From assembly GCA_020630065.1 (NCBI GenBank), contig JAHDCC010000002.1, positions 113,646 to 177,645 of the forward strand: 64,000 nt of DNA, written 5' to 3'. Made by a program: the position numbers and the translations under genes. Source of the stretch: Acidimicrobiales bacterium (GTDB taxonomy: Bacteria; Actinomycetota; Acidimicrobiia; Acidimicrobiales; SZUA-35). Position 1 is the first letter of the stretch, and every line of letters starts with the position of its first letter. Positions 16,078 through 25,557 of this stretch are shown piece by piece. The notes beneath the pieces are model-generated. The model was not told where the DNA came from. It searched no databases and saw nothing but the letters and a program-made list of their open reading frames with translations.

Positions 16078-17607
16078 ATGTTGGCCACGATTCAGTCGGC
16101 GGTTGTTGTTGGAGTGACCGGCCACAGCGTGTCGGTAGAGGTGCATGTCAGTAACGGTTTGCCCGGATATACCTTGGTTGGCCTTCCCGACGCGTCCTGT
16201 CGGGAGTCGAGGGATCGGGTGCGAGCGGCTATTCTTTCCAGCGGCCTGAAATGGCCAGCGAAGCGAGTCACGATAAATCTGGCTCCGACGGAGCTTCGTA
16301 AACATGGCGCTTCGCTTGACCTGCCTATTGCACTTGCCATCCTGGCTGCATCCGAGCAGATACCTCCCGATTCGCTTCGCCATGTGGGCGCTGTAGGCGA
16401 GCTGGGTCTTGACGGTTCGGTTCGTGCGGTGCCGGGTCTTGTCTGTCTGGCTGATGCCATATCTTCCACTGAACTAATTGTTCCAGTTGAGGGGGCGCGT
16501 CAAGCAGCTGTGGTCAGGCCGGGAGCGGTCCGTTCGGTGGAACATTTACGTCCCCTTGTCGCCGCTTTAGCTGGTGATGAACCAGTTCCCAGCATTGTAG
16601 AACCAGACCCAACAGGACCCGTTTCTGAAGCATGTACTGCCGACCTTCGTCATGTTCGTGGCCAGCCGATGGCCCGTTGGGCGTTGGAGGTAGCTGCCGC
16701 TGGAGGTCACCACATTCTTCTTGTCGGTCCTCCGGGTGCTGGCAAAACAATGCTGGCAAGTCGGCTTGTGGGACTACTTCCTCCTTTGGCTAACAGTCGG
16801 GCGATCGAGACTACACGGGTTCATTCGGCGGCAGGTTTAGAGGTGCCTTCAACCGGTTTGATTCGGACACCACCGTTTCGTGCGCCTCATCATGGGGCGT
16901 CGTTTGTTTCCATGGTTGGCGGAGGTTCGTCGTCTCTTCGCCCCGGCGAAATCAGCTGTGCCCACGGAGGTGTTCTTTTCTTGGACGAATTGGGCGAGTT
17001 CCCAGTTTCGGTCCTCGACTCGTTACGGCAGCCACTAGAAGAGGGCGTCGTTCGGGTCAGCAGGGCGGCGCGTTCAGCAACAATGCCCGCTGATTTCCTT
17101 TTAGTTGCAGCCATGAACCCATGCCCGTGTGGTCAGGGAGGAACGGGGGGAACCTGTCGTTGTAGTGACGCGGCGCGAGCACGGTATTCCCGCCGATTGT
17201 CAGGCCCGTTACTTGACCGGTTTGGAATCCGGGTTGAAGTTAAACCCCCAGACCCGTCGTTGCTGCTCGACGGACCCAACGAGGAAACTTCGGTTGAGGT
17301 CGCAGCTCGGGTGTGCTCGGCCCGTCAAAAGGCGAACGAGCGCGGTGTGCGATGTAACGCGTTGTTGGCGCATGGTCAGTTAGAGACGGTGGCACCGCTA
17401 ACCGCAGGGGCGAAAAACCTGTTGCGCGTAATGCTTGAAGAAGGGCAGTTGACTGGGCGAGGTTTGCGACAAGTGAGGGTTCTGGCATTGACGCTGGCCG
17501 ACCTAGACGATGACCGCGAACCGGGTAAACCTTTAGACGTCGACGTGTTGCATGCTGCTGTAGGGCTGCGGGGCGTTCCCGCGTCGGTGTTCGGGGAAGC
17601 GGCATGA
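16078..17607 (+). CDS. comM: ComM/YifB-like Mg-chelatase-related AAA+ ATPase
   Basis: A 509-residue protein of the YifB/ComM family. The N-terminal ChlI-like domain includes GLPGYTLVGLPDASCRESRDR, then Walker A GPPGAGKTMLASRL, Walker B LFLDELGEF, and AMNPCPCG with the conserved cysteines, then a C-terminal helical domain. In Vibrio, ComM is a hexameric branch-migration helicase that aids integration during natural transformation. Translation is assigned to the ATG at 16078, since 20 upstream codons encode no conserved sequence. dprA follows with 4-bp overlap, fitting a shared role in handling incoming single-stranded DNA. Confidence 0.95.
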   Translation: MLATIQSAVVVGVTGHSVSVEVHVSNGLPGYTLVGLPDASCRESRDRVRAAILSSGLKWPAKRVTINLAPTELRKHGASLDLPIALAILAASEQIPPDSLRHVGAVGELGLDGSVRAVPGLVCLADAISSTELIVPVEGARQAAVVRPGAVRSVEHLRPLVAALAGDEPVPSIVEPDPTGPVSEACTADLRHVRGQPMARWALEVAAAGGHHILLVGPPGAGKTMLASRLVGLLPPLANSRAIETTRVHSAAGLEVPSTGLIRTPPFRAPHHGASFVSMVGGGSSSLRPGEISCAHGGVLFLDELGEFPVSVLDSLRQPLEEGVVRVSRAARSATMPADFLLVAAMNPCPCGQGGTGGTCRCSDAARARYSRRLSGPLLDRFGIRVEVKPPDPSLLLDGPNEETSVEVAARVCSARQKANERGVRCNALLAHGQLETVAPLTAGAKNLLRVMLEEGQLTGRGLRQVRVLALTLADLDDDREPGKPLDVDVLHAAVGLRGVPASVFGEAA

Positions 17608-18764
17608 GTGGGCCTTTAGATGTATCCGACGAAATCATCGCCAAATTGATGATCCTGTCGCTACCCAAAGTTGGTCCCGCTCGGGCCGCCTGGCTACTAC
17701 AAGCCGGCTCAGCGGTAGAGGCCGTCCGCCATCTTGAACACCGTAGTCTGGCACCCTCGTGGGGGCGGCTCCCTTCAGGAGTATCAAAAACACTAGTTAA
17801 TACCTGGTTTGATCACATCCGCAAGCTCAACTCGTCCGAGCTGCTGGCGGAAGAGCTAAACCAAGGGGCTGAGATCTTGGATGACCAACATGGCGACTGG
17901 CCGTTTAGCGACGACCCCGAACCTCCACTTCTACTCTTTTGCAAGGGCGACACGTCACTTCTTGGACGGCAGCCGTCGGTGGCCATTGTCGGTACCCGGC
18001 GCTGTACCGCCGTGGGGCGTCGAGTAGCTTTTACACTGGGCGCCGACTTGGCCGAGGCGGGTGTCGCCATAGTGAGTGGTCTGGCTGCAGGAATCGATAC
18101 AGCCGCCCACCGAGGAGCGCTTTCGTCAGACGGTGCTGTTATCGGGATAGCGGGCACCGGACTCGACGTCGTCTACCCTGCGTCGAACTACGACTTATGG
18201 CAAGAGGTTGCATCACGAGGGGTACTTGCTGCCGAGTCTCGCCGGGGCACCAAACCAGAACGATGGCGGTTTCCGGCGCGTAACCGGCTCATAGCCGGTC
18301 TGGTCGACGCCGTAATTGTAGTTGAGTCACATAAGTCTGGAGGGGCGCTACTTACCGTCGACGAGGCTGCCGAACGGGGTTGTCCCGTGTTTGCAGTACC
18401 CGGCTCGGTAATGAGCCCAGCCTCGGACGGTTCAAACAACCTTTTGCGTGATGGCTGCAACGTTGTGACGTCGGCAGACGACGTATTGGCCTACCTCGAC
18501 CTGGTTTCGCCTCACCCAAGACCTGGTGTTGCCCAGGTGCCTGAAGATGAATCTAGTATCGAGCAGCAAGCGCTGCCGTTGTCTCCGTCGCCAGATCTAC
18601 TAACGGCAGTCGTTCTTCAAACATCCGCTGGTCCTGTTCATATCGATCAGCTAGTGGTGGAGCTGGGTATGCACCCGGCGCAACTGCTCGGGCATTTGCG
18701 GCGATTTGAACAACAAGGCCACGTCAGTATTGACGGCTCGACCGTCTGTCTGCCCGACCTCTAG
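17604..18764 (+). CDS. dprA: DNA-processing protein DprA
   Basis: DprA loads RecA on incoming single-stranded DNA. The 386-residue protein has a SAM-like N-terminus, a Rossmann core with VGTRRCTAVGRR and SGLAAGIDTAAHRGAL, RNRLIAGLVDAVIVVE and SGGALLTVDEA, and a C-terminal winged-helix domain (about 325-386). Overlap with comM by 4 bp indicates one operon. Its presence says nothing on its own about natural competence, as dprA is widespread. Confidence 0.97.
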   Translation: MSGPLDVSDEIIAKLMILSLPKVGPARAAWLLQAGSAVEAVRHLEHRSLAPSWGRLPSGVSKTLVNTWFDHIRKLNSSELLAEELNQGAEILDDQHGDWPFSDDPEPPLLLFCKGDTSLLGRQPSVAIVGTRRCTAVGRRVAFTLGADLAEAGVAIVSGLAAGIDTAAHRGALSSDGAVIGIAGTGLDVVYPASNYDLWQEVASRGVLAAESRRGTKPERWRFPARNRLIAGLVDAVIVVESHKSGGALLTVDEAAERGCPVFAVPGSVMSPASDGSNNLLRDGCNVVTSADDVLAYLDLVSPHPRPGVAQVPEDESSIEQQALPLSPSPDLLTAVVLQTSAGPVHIDQLVVELGMHPAQLLGHLRRFEQQGHVSIDGSTVCLPDL

Positions 18765-18840
18765 ATCACAATGATGACTATACGCGGGCATCCATAACGC
18801 CAAAAAGATTTGGCCCTGGCTGGTATCGGGTCTAGGGGTA

Positions 18841-19029
18841 ATGATTATTGCCGTTGAAGTCCTCAGCAGCCTACGGTTCTTTTTCAACCTCAAACTGTCA
18901 ACGCTTCTAATCATGCTGGTGAGTTTCGCTGCCGGTATCGGATTGATTCTTCGTTCGTTGAAGTCAATCGATAAGAGTGATCCTAAACCGCCCTGGCAAG
19001 ACGCCTTTGACGGATTGTCCAAAGGATAG
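18841..19029 (+). CDS. Small membrane protein, hypothetical
   Basis: A 62-residue frame with one or two hydrophobic stretches (about 2-12 and 18-38) and a charged C-terminus ending in PPWQDAFDGLSKG. AGGGG lies 4 bp before the ATG, which supports translation. It sits in the 427-bp space between dprA and whiG. I see no family match. The rest of that space (18765-18840 and 19030-19191) shows no clear coding or structural signal. Confidence 0.5.
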   Translation: MIIAVEVLSSLRFFFNLKLSTLLIMLVSFAAGIGLILRSLKSIDKSDPKPPWQDAFDGLSKG

Positions 19030-19191
19030 GGACATGCTTCAACTGGTAGCGTGCAGCCGAAACCCCACTGCCCTGCAGAAAACGCACCAACAACACTATT
19101 AAGTTGCCTGCCAGTCACGGCTTGTAGATCACTCGGTTACATCTAGCTAAAGGTCCCCAACGGGCAGCTAGAGGTCAGCTACATTCGCCCC

Positions 19192-20211
19192 GTGACCGCA
19201 GCACGCCAGCGATATCTAACCGCCTTGGGATTTACCAAGGTAGAAGACAAAACTCCGCTAAAAGGCCCATCCGCGCGTCATCCAAGCGGCCTAAACCCGA
19301 AAATAACTGCCCCGCAACCTCACATAAAGTGGCAAAGCGTCGACGGAGAGTGGGAGAGAGGTTCGACTGACAAAGTCGTCTCGATCCGACGGAACTCCAA
19401 TCGAAAGACTTTGGCGGGATCAGTGGCTACAACCGACAATAAACCTACGTTAGACGCAAGCGCGCTAGACGACGTCTGGAAGCGATACAAAGAAACCAAC
19501 GGGGCGCAAGAACGAGATGAACTAATTGTTTTCTATTCGCCGCTTGTGAAATACGTGGCAAGCCGTGTCGCAGCCGGTTTACCACAAAGCGTCGATCACG
19601 CAGATTTGGTCAGTTATGGCATGTTCGGATTGATCGATGCGATTACGAAATTCGACCTCGAGCGGGGCTACAAATTTGAAACCTACGCCATCTCGCGAAT
19701 AAAGGGCGCCGTTCTCGACGAACTCCGCTCGATCGACTGGGTGCCACGATCGGTCCGGTCGAAGGCAAAAATGATAGAACGAGCCCTTATTAAGCTGGAG
19801 GCGAAGAATCACCGAGTGCCATCGGACCGAGAGATCGCAGACGAGTTAGGTTTAACCCGCAAACAGCTCAACAACATGTACAAGCAGATCTCCTCGCTTG
19901 GCCTGGTGGCATTAGACGGCGTACTGTCCGGGAACGGGGCTGAAAGCCTCACCTTCGGCGACACCCTCGCTGACCGAAGTGACGGTCCAGGCGGCGTCTA
20001 CGAACGTCAAGAAACCCGTCAAATGTTGGCTGAAGCCATCAACACCATGAACGAACGGGAAAAGATTGTTCTCACCCTCTACTACTACGAGAACTTGACG
20101 TTGGCAGAGATCGGCGATGTGTTGGGCGTAACCGAAAGTCGAGTCTGTCAGATCCACACCAAGGCTGTGCTGCAACTCCGCTCACGTTTAGCGACCGCCG
20201 AACGGATCTAG
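19192..20211 (+). CDS. whiG: RNA polymerase sigma factor, WhiG/FliA type
   Basis: A sigma-70 family factor of the WhiG/FliA group. Region 2 runs from about residue 105 with KYVASRVAAGLPQSVDHADL, GMFGLIDAITKFD and YKFETYAISRIKGAVLDELR; region 3 follows with DREIADELGL; region 4 is at about 280-330 with LTLAEIGDVLGVTESRVCQIH. WhiG controls aerial hypha fate in Streptomyces and FliA controls flagella; the regulon here is unknown. At 339 residues from the GTG it has about 75 extra N-terminal residues compared with typical members, so a later start is possible. Gene order dprA-whiG-rpsB is typical of actinobacteria. Confidence 0.95.
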   Translation: MTAARQRYLTALGFTKVEDKTPLKGPSARHPSGLNPKITAPQPHIKWQSVDGEWERGSTDKVVSIRRNSNRKTLAGSVATTDNKPTLDASALDDVWKRYKETNGAQERDELIVFYSPLVKYVASRVAAGLPQSVDHADLVSYGMFGLIDAITKFDLERGYKFETYAISRIKGAVLDELRSIDWVPRSVRSKAKMIERALIKLEAKNHRVPSDREIADELGLTRKQLNNMYKQISSLGLVALDGVLSGNGAESLTFGDTLADRSDGPGGVYERQETRQMLAEAINTMNEREKIVLTLYYYENLTLAEIGDVLGVTESRVCQIHTKAVLQLRSRLATAERI

Positions 20212-20433
20212 CTTAAGGCCATCAGGGCTTCAGATTCTAAACCGGTTGGTGACCGTCGGCATATCCTGTCATTTTGCTTGTGTGACAGAGGTTTTGCTTC
20301 GAGGTCTGTCGGCTAGACTCGTTTCGGGCTTCGAGACTCGAAGTTCGCTACTAAACCAACCCCTTTCTAGTTGAAATCCACGGTCTTGGCTACGGTCGAG
20401 CAAGCTGGAAAGGCCCAACAACCGGAGGAAAAC

Positions 20434-21366
20434 GTGACTGCAGTTGTCACCATGCGCCAAATGATCGATGCCGGAGTGCATTTCGGTCACCAGACCCGTC
20501 GCTGGAACCCAAAGATGAAGCGATTCATTCACGGTGAGCGAAACGGCGTCTACATCATCGACCTGATCGAAACCATGAAACGGGTCGAAGCAGCGTACAC
20601 CTTCGTGCGTGATACCGTCGCTGACGGTGGAACCGTCTTGTTCGTAGGAACAAAACGGCAAGCACAAGACTCAATCCGTCAGGCCGCTAACTCCGTTGGC
20701 ATGCCATACGTCGACCAGCGTTGGTTGGGTGGAATGCTCACCAACTACCAAACGATCTCAAAGCGAGTAGCGAAACTCATCGAGTACGAGCGCATGCGGA
20801 CAGCAGGCGACTTCGAAGAGATGCCGAAAAAAGAAGCGCTCCGCTACACCCGAGAACTAGAAAAGCTTGAACGCAACATCGGCGGAATCAAGACCATGGG
20901 TAAAGTGCCAAGTGTCGTGTTCGTTATGGACACCTTGGTCGAGCACATTGCGGTCACCGAAGCCCGAAAGTTGGGCATCCCGGTAGTCGCTGTCGTAGAC
21001 ACCAACTGCGACCCAGACCTCATCACCTACCCAATCCCAGGTAACGACGACGCAATTCGTTCAACCAACCTGCTGACCCAGGTCGTAGCCGAAGCGGTAG
21101 CTGAAGGCAAGATAATGCACGCCCAGAAAAACGGTGCTGCTCCAACCTCGACCGAACGCTCTCCAGAGGAAACAGCGGCCATCGAAGCTGAGCAAGCTGA
21201 AGCTCGGGCACAGGCAGCTGCTGCTGCAGCAGAACGAGAAGCTCGAGTGCAGGCCGGGATCAATGCGGCTGCTGCTCCAGCGGCAACATCCGAAGAACCT
21301 ACTCCGGTTCCTGAAACCCCTGCTCCAGCCGCTGACGCCGCTGCTCCTGAATCAGCAGAAGGCTAA
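20434..21366 (+). CDS. rpsB: 30S ribosomal protein S2
   Basis: S2, with [57 protein letters not shown] and the [12 protein letters not shown] segments. The GTG at 20434 is the true start: CCGGAGGAAAAC lies directly upstream; an earlier in-frame TTG adds unconserved residues. The 310-residue product has a C-terminal extension of about 80 residues rich in Ala, Glu and Pro, common in actinobacterial S2. A small 6-bp hairpin (20329-20343) lies in the leader. tsf follows after 41 bp. Confidence 0.98.
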   Translation: MTAVVTMRQMIDAGVHFGHQTRRWNPKMKRFIHGERNGVYIIDLIETMKRVEAAYTFVRDTVADGGTVLFVGTKRQAQDSIRQAANSVGMPYVDQRWLGGMLTNYQTISKRVAKLIEYERMRTAGDFEEMPKKEALRYTRELEKLERNIGGIKTMGKVPSVVFVMDTLVEHIAVTEARKLGIPVVAVVDTNCDPDLITYPIPGNDDAIRSTNLLTQVVAEAVAEGKIMHAQKNGAAPTSTERSPEETAAIEAEQAEARAQAAAAAAEREARVQAGINAAAAPAATSEEPTPVPETPAPAADAAAPESAEG

Positions 21367-21407
21367 TAGGTCGATCATCACATCGTAAGAAAGTACCAAA
21401 TATAACT

Positions 21408-22187
21408 ATGTCTATCACTGCGAAAGACGTCCAAGAGCTGCGCAAATCAACCGGCGCTGGCATGATGGACGCAAAACGAGCACTCACCAACGCTGATGGG
21501 GACTTCGAGGCCGCCGTTCAAATCCTTCGGGAAAAAGGACTGGCAAAAGCCGCGAAAAGAACCGATCGTGAAAACACCGAAGGCGTAATCGCTATCGCTA
21601 GCGACGAAACTGGCGCAGCGCTCGTTCAACTTAAGTCAGAAACAGATTTTGCGGCTAAATCAGAAGAGTTCAACAAGTTCGCTCAATCGCTAGCCGACGT
21701 CGTGTTGGCTGACGGTGAAGCTGGTATCGAGTCAAAAGCCAGCGAACTTGAAGATCTGAAACTCATCGTGAAAGAAAACATCGAAGTTGGTCAGGTAGCA
21801 CGCTACGAGTCAACCGACTCGAACGTGCTCGACGCCTACCTCCACGGTGGCGGTCAAGCCGGAGTTCTGATCGAGGCCGAAAATGTTGACGTCGAAACAC
21901 TTCACGAGATCGCTATGCACATAGCATTTGCTAAACCGGCGTATCTGGCACGAGACGAAGTCCCATCAGACGAGATCGAAAAAGAGCGAGCAGCCCTTCT
22001 CGAGATCACCAAGAGCGAAGGTAAACCAGAGCAAGCTTGGGACAAGATCGTAGAAGGTCGAGTAAGTGCTTGGTTGGGCGATCGAGTTTTGCTAGAACAA
22101 GGTGTCTTCGGTGAGAAAGAAAAAGTGAGCGCCAAGATTGGTGCTGGAACCATCACCCGGTTCGCATTTGTTAAGGTCGGCGCATAG
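21408..22187 (+). CDS. tsf: Elongation factor Ts
   Basis: EF-Ts is the nucleotide exchange factor of EF-Tu. The 259-residue sequence has the N-terminal UBA-like domain (ITAKDVQELRKSTGAGMMDAK) and the TDFAAKSEEF core, with the conserved TDF that contacts EF-Tu. rpsB-tsf is a conserved operon. A strong intrinsic terminator lies 64 bp after the stop, so most transcripts probably end before pyrH. Confidence 0.98.
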   Translation: MSITAKDVQELRKSTGAGMMDAKRALTNADGDFEAAVQILREKGLAKAAKRTDRENTEGVIAIASDETGAALVQLKSETDFAAKSEEFNKFAQSLADVVLADGEAGIESKASELEDLKLIVKENIEVGQVARYESTDSNVLDAYLHGGGQAGVLIEAENVDVETLHEIAMHIAFAKPAYLARDEVPSDEIEKERAALLEITKSEGKPEQAWDKIVEGRVSAWLGDRVLLEQGVFGEKEKVSAKIGAGTITRFAFVKVGA

Positions 22188-22250
22188 TCAACCTCGACAA
22201 GTCGACGCGTAGGTGTTGACAAATCTTCAACAGATCAAGCCAAAACTATC

Positions 22251-22290
22251 CATCACGTCGAAGATCAGTCGGTCTTCGGCGTGATGTTTT
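22251..22290 (+). terminator. Intrinsic terminator after tsf
   Basis: A 15-bp stem (22251-22265 with 22272-22286, two G-T pairs) with a 6-nt loop is followed directly by TTTTAT. This is a classical Rho-independent terminator. It separates rpsB-tsf from pyrH-frr, although readthrough may still feed pyrH. Confidence 0.9.
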
Positions 22291-22323
22291 ATCCGCCAAG
22301 CGAACACAAGATGGAGACAACAT

Positions 22324-23049
22324 ATGGCAACCACAGGTAGATGGAGACGAGTTCTACTGAAACTTTCTGGTGAGGCGTTTGCCGGCGACAAAGGTTTTGG
22401 TATCGACGGCAAAGTCGTCCAGTCGATCGTCGACGATGTCGTCTCTGTCCGTGAAGAGTTTGATCTTGAGGTGGCCATAGTCGTCGGCGGCGGAAATATT
22501 TGGAGAGGGATGTCTGGCGCAGCAGGCGGTCTGGATCGTGCTCAAGCTGACTATATGGGTATGCTCGCAACCGTCATGAACGCCCTGGCGGTCCAAGACG
22601 TTCTCGAACAACGCGGTGTCTCCACCAGAGTCCAGTCAGCAATCAGAATGCCGCAGGTGGCCGAAGAGTACATTCGTCGCCGGGCTATTCGCCACCTGGA
22701 AAAGGGTCGGGTTGTGATCTTTGCTGCCGGTACCGGTAACCCGTACTTCACCACCGACACCACAGCAGCCCTCAGGGGTGTCGAAATCGATGCCGATGTC
22801 CTACTCAAAGGCACCCACGGTGGGGTTGACGGAATTTACACCGACGATCCTCGCACTAACCCCGAAGCGACTAAGATAGACAAACTGGACTATCTGGAAG
22901 TCCTCAATAAAGGGTTACGGGTCATGGATTCGACCGCAATTGCTCACGCCAAAGAAAATAGCTTGCCGATCGTCGTTTTTGATCTAATGGGAGAAGGTAA
23001 CCTTCGAGGCCTGCTAGCTGGCGAATCCATAGGTACGATAGTCGAATGA
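22324..23049 (+). CDS. pyrH: Uridylate kinase
   Basis: PyrH phosphorylates UMP to UDP with ATP. The 241-residue protein is in the amino-acid-kinase fold: [35 protein letters not shown] and the C-terminal [14 protein letters not shown] are present. ATG start 3 bp after AACAT; GGAGACAAC is upstream. The stop overlaps frr by 4 bp, a conserved pair in bacteria. Confidence 0.98.
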   Translation: MATTGRWRRVLLKLSGEAFAGDKGFGIDGKVVQSIVDDVVSVREEFDLEVAIVVGGGNIWRGMSGAAGGLDRAQADYMGMLATVMNALAVQDVLEQRGVSTRVQSAIRMPQVAEEYIRRRAIRHLEKGRVVIFAAGTGNPYFTTDTTAALRGVEIDADVLLKGTHGGVDGIYTDDPRTNPEATKIDKLDYLEVLNKGLRVMDSTAIAHAKENSLPIVVFDLMGEGNLRGLLAGESIGTIVE

Positions 23050-23612
23050 GCGAATTAGTTGACCTAGTGATAAGTGACAGCAAAGAGCGGATGGAAAAAG
23101 CGGTAGCCCATGCTCGATCCGATTTCGCTAACGTTCGTGGTGGTCGCGCTTCTCCTGACCTGGTCGAGAAGTTGCGGGTGGAAGCATACGGTTCCGAGAT
23201 GAAAGTGCTCGAATTAGCAACCGTATCTGTTCCTGAAGCCCGACTAGTTCTGGTCACCCCGCACGATCCCGCCAACCTGGACGGCATAGACCGTTCGATC
23301 AGAAATTCGGATCTTGGGGTTTCGCCGTCGAACGACGGACGGGTCCTGCGTATCAATTTCCCCGCCCTGACCGAAGAGCGACGCAAAGAGCTAGTCAAGG
23401 TTGTACGAAAGATGGCTGAAGACGGCCGAATCGCTATACGTAACCTTCGTCGGGAAGGTCGTAAAGAGTTAGAAAGCGCAGAGAAGGATGGTCAGCTAAG
23501 CTCAGATGAGCTAGCTAGAGCAGAAAAAGACTTAGATAAGCTGACTCAAGACTCTGAGAAACAGGTTGATGAGGCATTGTCAACCAAAGAAGCCGAATTG
23601 ATGGAAGTATAG
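23046..23612 (+). CDS. frr: Ribosome recycling factor
   Basis: RRF splits post-termination ribosomes with EF-G. The 188-residue length and motifs [40 protein letters not shown] and [14 protein letters not shown] are typical. It starts within the pyrH stop codon. cdsA follows after 88 bp. Confidence 0.98.
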   Translation: MSELVDLVISDSKERMEKAVAHARSDFANVRGGRASPDLVEKLRVEAYGSEMKVLELATVSVPEARLVLVTPHDPANLDGIDRSIRNSDLGVSPSNDGRVLRINFPALTEERRKELVKVVRKMAEDGRIAIRNLRREGRKELESAEKDGQLSSDELARAEKDLDKLTQDSEKQVDEALSTKEAELMEV

Positions 23613-23700
23613 ATGTAGCAGTACTATGACACGCTTGAGGGGGCATGTAATAACGGCGGAAAGGTATGAATCGGTAGCGATCTGATTTGAAAGGATCAAG

Positions 23701-25557
23701 ATGGTCGAAAGAAATAAACGTCGTAGGCAGAACGAGAGTTCTGACGATGAAATTTCCACCTCTGTCGAGGAATCGCAACTAGTCGACCCCCTCAGTGAGG
23801 CCCCTTCTGCTACCGCCACCACTGCGGAGGAGACAGTAGCCGACCGGGCCCGTCGAACCAGTGAAGCTGCCGGGCTCGCCCACTGGACCGCACCCCCAAC
23901 GGGTCATGTGCCTAAAGTCCTCGGTGATCGAGCTTTGTCAGGCCAATGGGACGACCCCAATAGTGATGGATGGGCCTCGCCCGATAACCCTAGTTGGGGT
24001 GGTTCAGATATAGGAGACGCATTCTCCGATCCCGAACCTCTCGCTATCGACCCGACCGAGTCAACCGATGGATTTGGGGACAGAACACGCGACCCACTGG
24101 CTGATTTCGCGGCCACGCCCGGTTCTGTGACTCGAGATCCGCTGGCCGACTTTGTAACCGCAGATCCAAATCCAACAGATGAAATATCGGCCGTTGACAC
24201 GCCCCCAAGTTTGCCTTCCAGCCCGGTTGAACCGGAGTTCGAAGATGAGGTCGACTTGACCGTTGAGGCTAGTCCTCCCGAGTTGCCGGTGGGGCGTGAC
24301 CGATCATCCGATGCAGGAGTGTCTCCGGCAAACCTTCGTCCGAAACATCGGTCTATCGCAGCCGAAAAGCGAACGGTGTTCGACCTTCCACCTTCGGAAC
24401 AGCTTGGAGCGGCACGAGCTCCTGCTGAAGCCAATGAGCACAATTTGACTGTCTCTGCGGAAATGATCGATACCGACGACACCGTTGCGATACGCGACAA
24501 CCCGATGACAACGAGTCCGGCTCAGTCGATGCCGGCGGACGTTTCGCTGGTGAGCGCGGATTCGTACCCGCCAAAACCGACGTCGCCTGATGTCTCAATA
24601 GCGCCTGAACCACCAGCTGGGGCAGCGTCCGAAACGCTGGCCGCAGCCACCTATGGTGATGAAACCGACAGTACCGAAGTGGTAGAAACACCGCCGAAGG
24701 CTCCGGCCTCAAGCGAAACCGACCCGGCGCCAGCGGCTAAAGGTGCGGGACGAAACTTGGTCCAAGCAACGTCGGTCGGCGTGGTTTTGGCTGCAGCGGT
24801 CGGGGTTGCCCTATGGTTCGGTGCAGCGGCAACGGCTGGTTTGATCACGTTGTTCGGCGTGTTAGCGATCATGGAATTTTATGATGCTATGCGCCATGCT
24901 GGTCTCCGACCAGCCTCGCTGCTTGGCATGATCGGTGTGGCATCAATCCAAATCGGCGTCTACTTTCAGGGTGCTAATGCCTATCCTCTAGTTCTTGCTT
25001 TGACGGTTGTGTTTGGTGTCTTGTGGTACCTCGTCGGTGCCGACCGGGAACGTCCCGTGCTCAACTTGGGTCTCACAATGATGGGTCTGTTGTGGGTTGG
25101 TGGATTGGCCGGCTTTGGCGTGTTGATTGTGACCCAGCCGGGTGGCACAGGTCTTCTACTTGCCGCCATCATAATTACGGTAGCTTCCGACACGTTGGCC
25201 TATATTGGGGGTCGATCTATCGGTTCGACTCCGTTTCATTCTGTCAGTCCGAACAAAACGTGGGAAGGGACCCTTATCGGGTTTGCCGGAGCCCTTTTCT
25301 TTGGCCTTGCGATCGGATTGCTAGACGTTATCCCTATCTTTGACGGCCGAGTGGCGAGCACCCTAGTGCTAGCCGCTGTGGTTGGGGTACTTGCCCCGAT
25401 GGGTGATTTGGCAGAATCAATGATGAAACGCGACCTTGGCGTAAAAGACATGGGCTCACTTTTGCCAGGTCATGGCGGAGTGATGGACCGGCTTGACGGT
25501 CTTTTGTTTGCCCTTCCAGGAGCGTATTATGTGGGACTGCTGTTTAACCTGTTCTAG
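23701..25557 (+). CDS. cdsA: Phosphatidate cytidylyltransferase with long acidic N-terminal extension
   Basis: The C-terminal 270 residues are a CdsA enzyme, which makes CDP-diacylglycerol from phosphatidate and CTP for all phospholipid synthesis. It has about eight transmembrane helices from about residue 352 and the CDS signature KRDLGVKDMGSLLPGHGGVMDR near the C-terminus, with the conserved acidic residues. The first 345 residues are unusual: low-complexity, acidic, Pro/Ser/Thr-rich, likely disordered and cytoplasmic, with a direct repeat of TRDPLADF or RTRDPLADF around residues 128-152. Usual CdsA is about 270-300 residues. The frame is continuous and the codon use matches its neighbours. 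dxr overlaps its stop by 1 bp. Confidence 0.95.
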   Translation: MVERNKRRRQNESSDDEISTSVEESQLVDPLSEAPSATATTAEETVADRARRTSEAAGLAHWTAPPTGHVPKVLGDRALSGQWDDPNSDGWASPDNPSWGGSDIGDAFSDPEPLAIDPTESTDGFGDRTRDPLADFAATPGSVTRDPLADFVTADPNPTDEISAVDTPPSLPSSPVEPEFEDEVDLTVEASPPELPVGRDRSSDAGVSPANLRPKHRSIAAEKRTVFDLPPSEQLGAARAPAEANEHNLTVSAEMIDTDDTVAIRDNPMTTSPAQSMPADVSLVSADSYPPKPTSPDVSIAPEPPAGAASETLAAATYGDETDSTEVVETPPKAPASSETDPAPAAKGAGRNLVQATSVGVVLAAAVGVALWFGAAATAGLITLFGVLAIMEFYDAMRHAGLRPASLLGMIGVASIQIGVYFQGANAYPLVLALTVVFGVLWYLVGADRERPVLNLGLTMMGLLWVGGLAGFGVLIVTQPGGTGLLLAAIIITVASDTLAYIGGRSIGSTPFHSVSPNKTWEGTLIGFAGALFFGLAIGLLDVIPIFDGRVASTLVLAAVVGVLAPMGDLAESMMKRDLGVKDMGSLLPGHGGVMDRLDGLLFALPGAYYVGLLFNLF

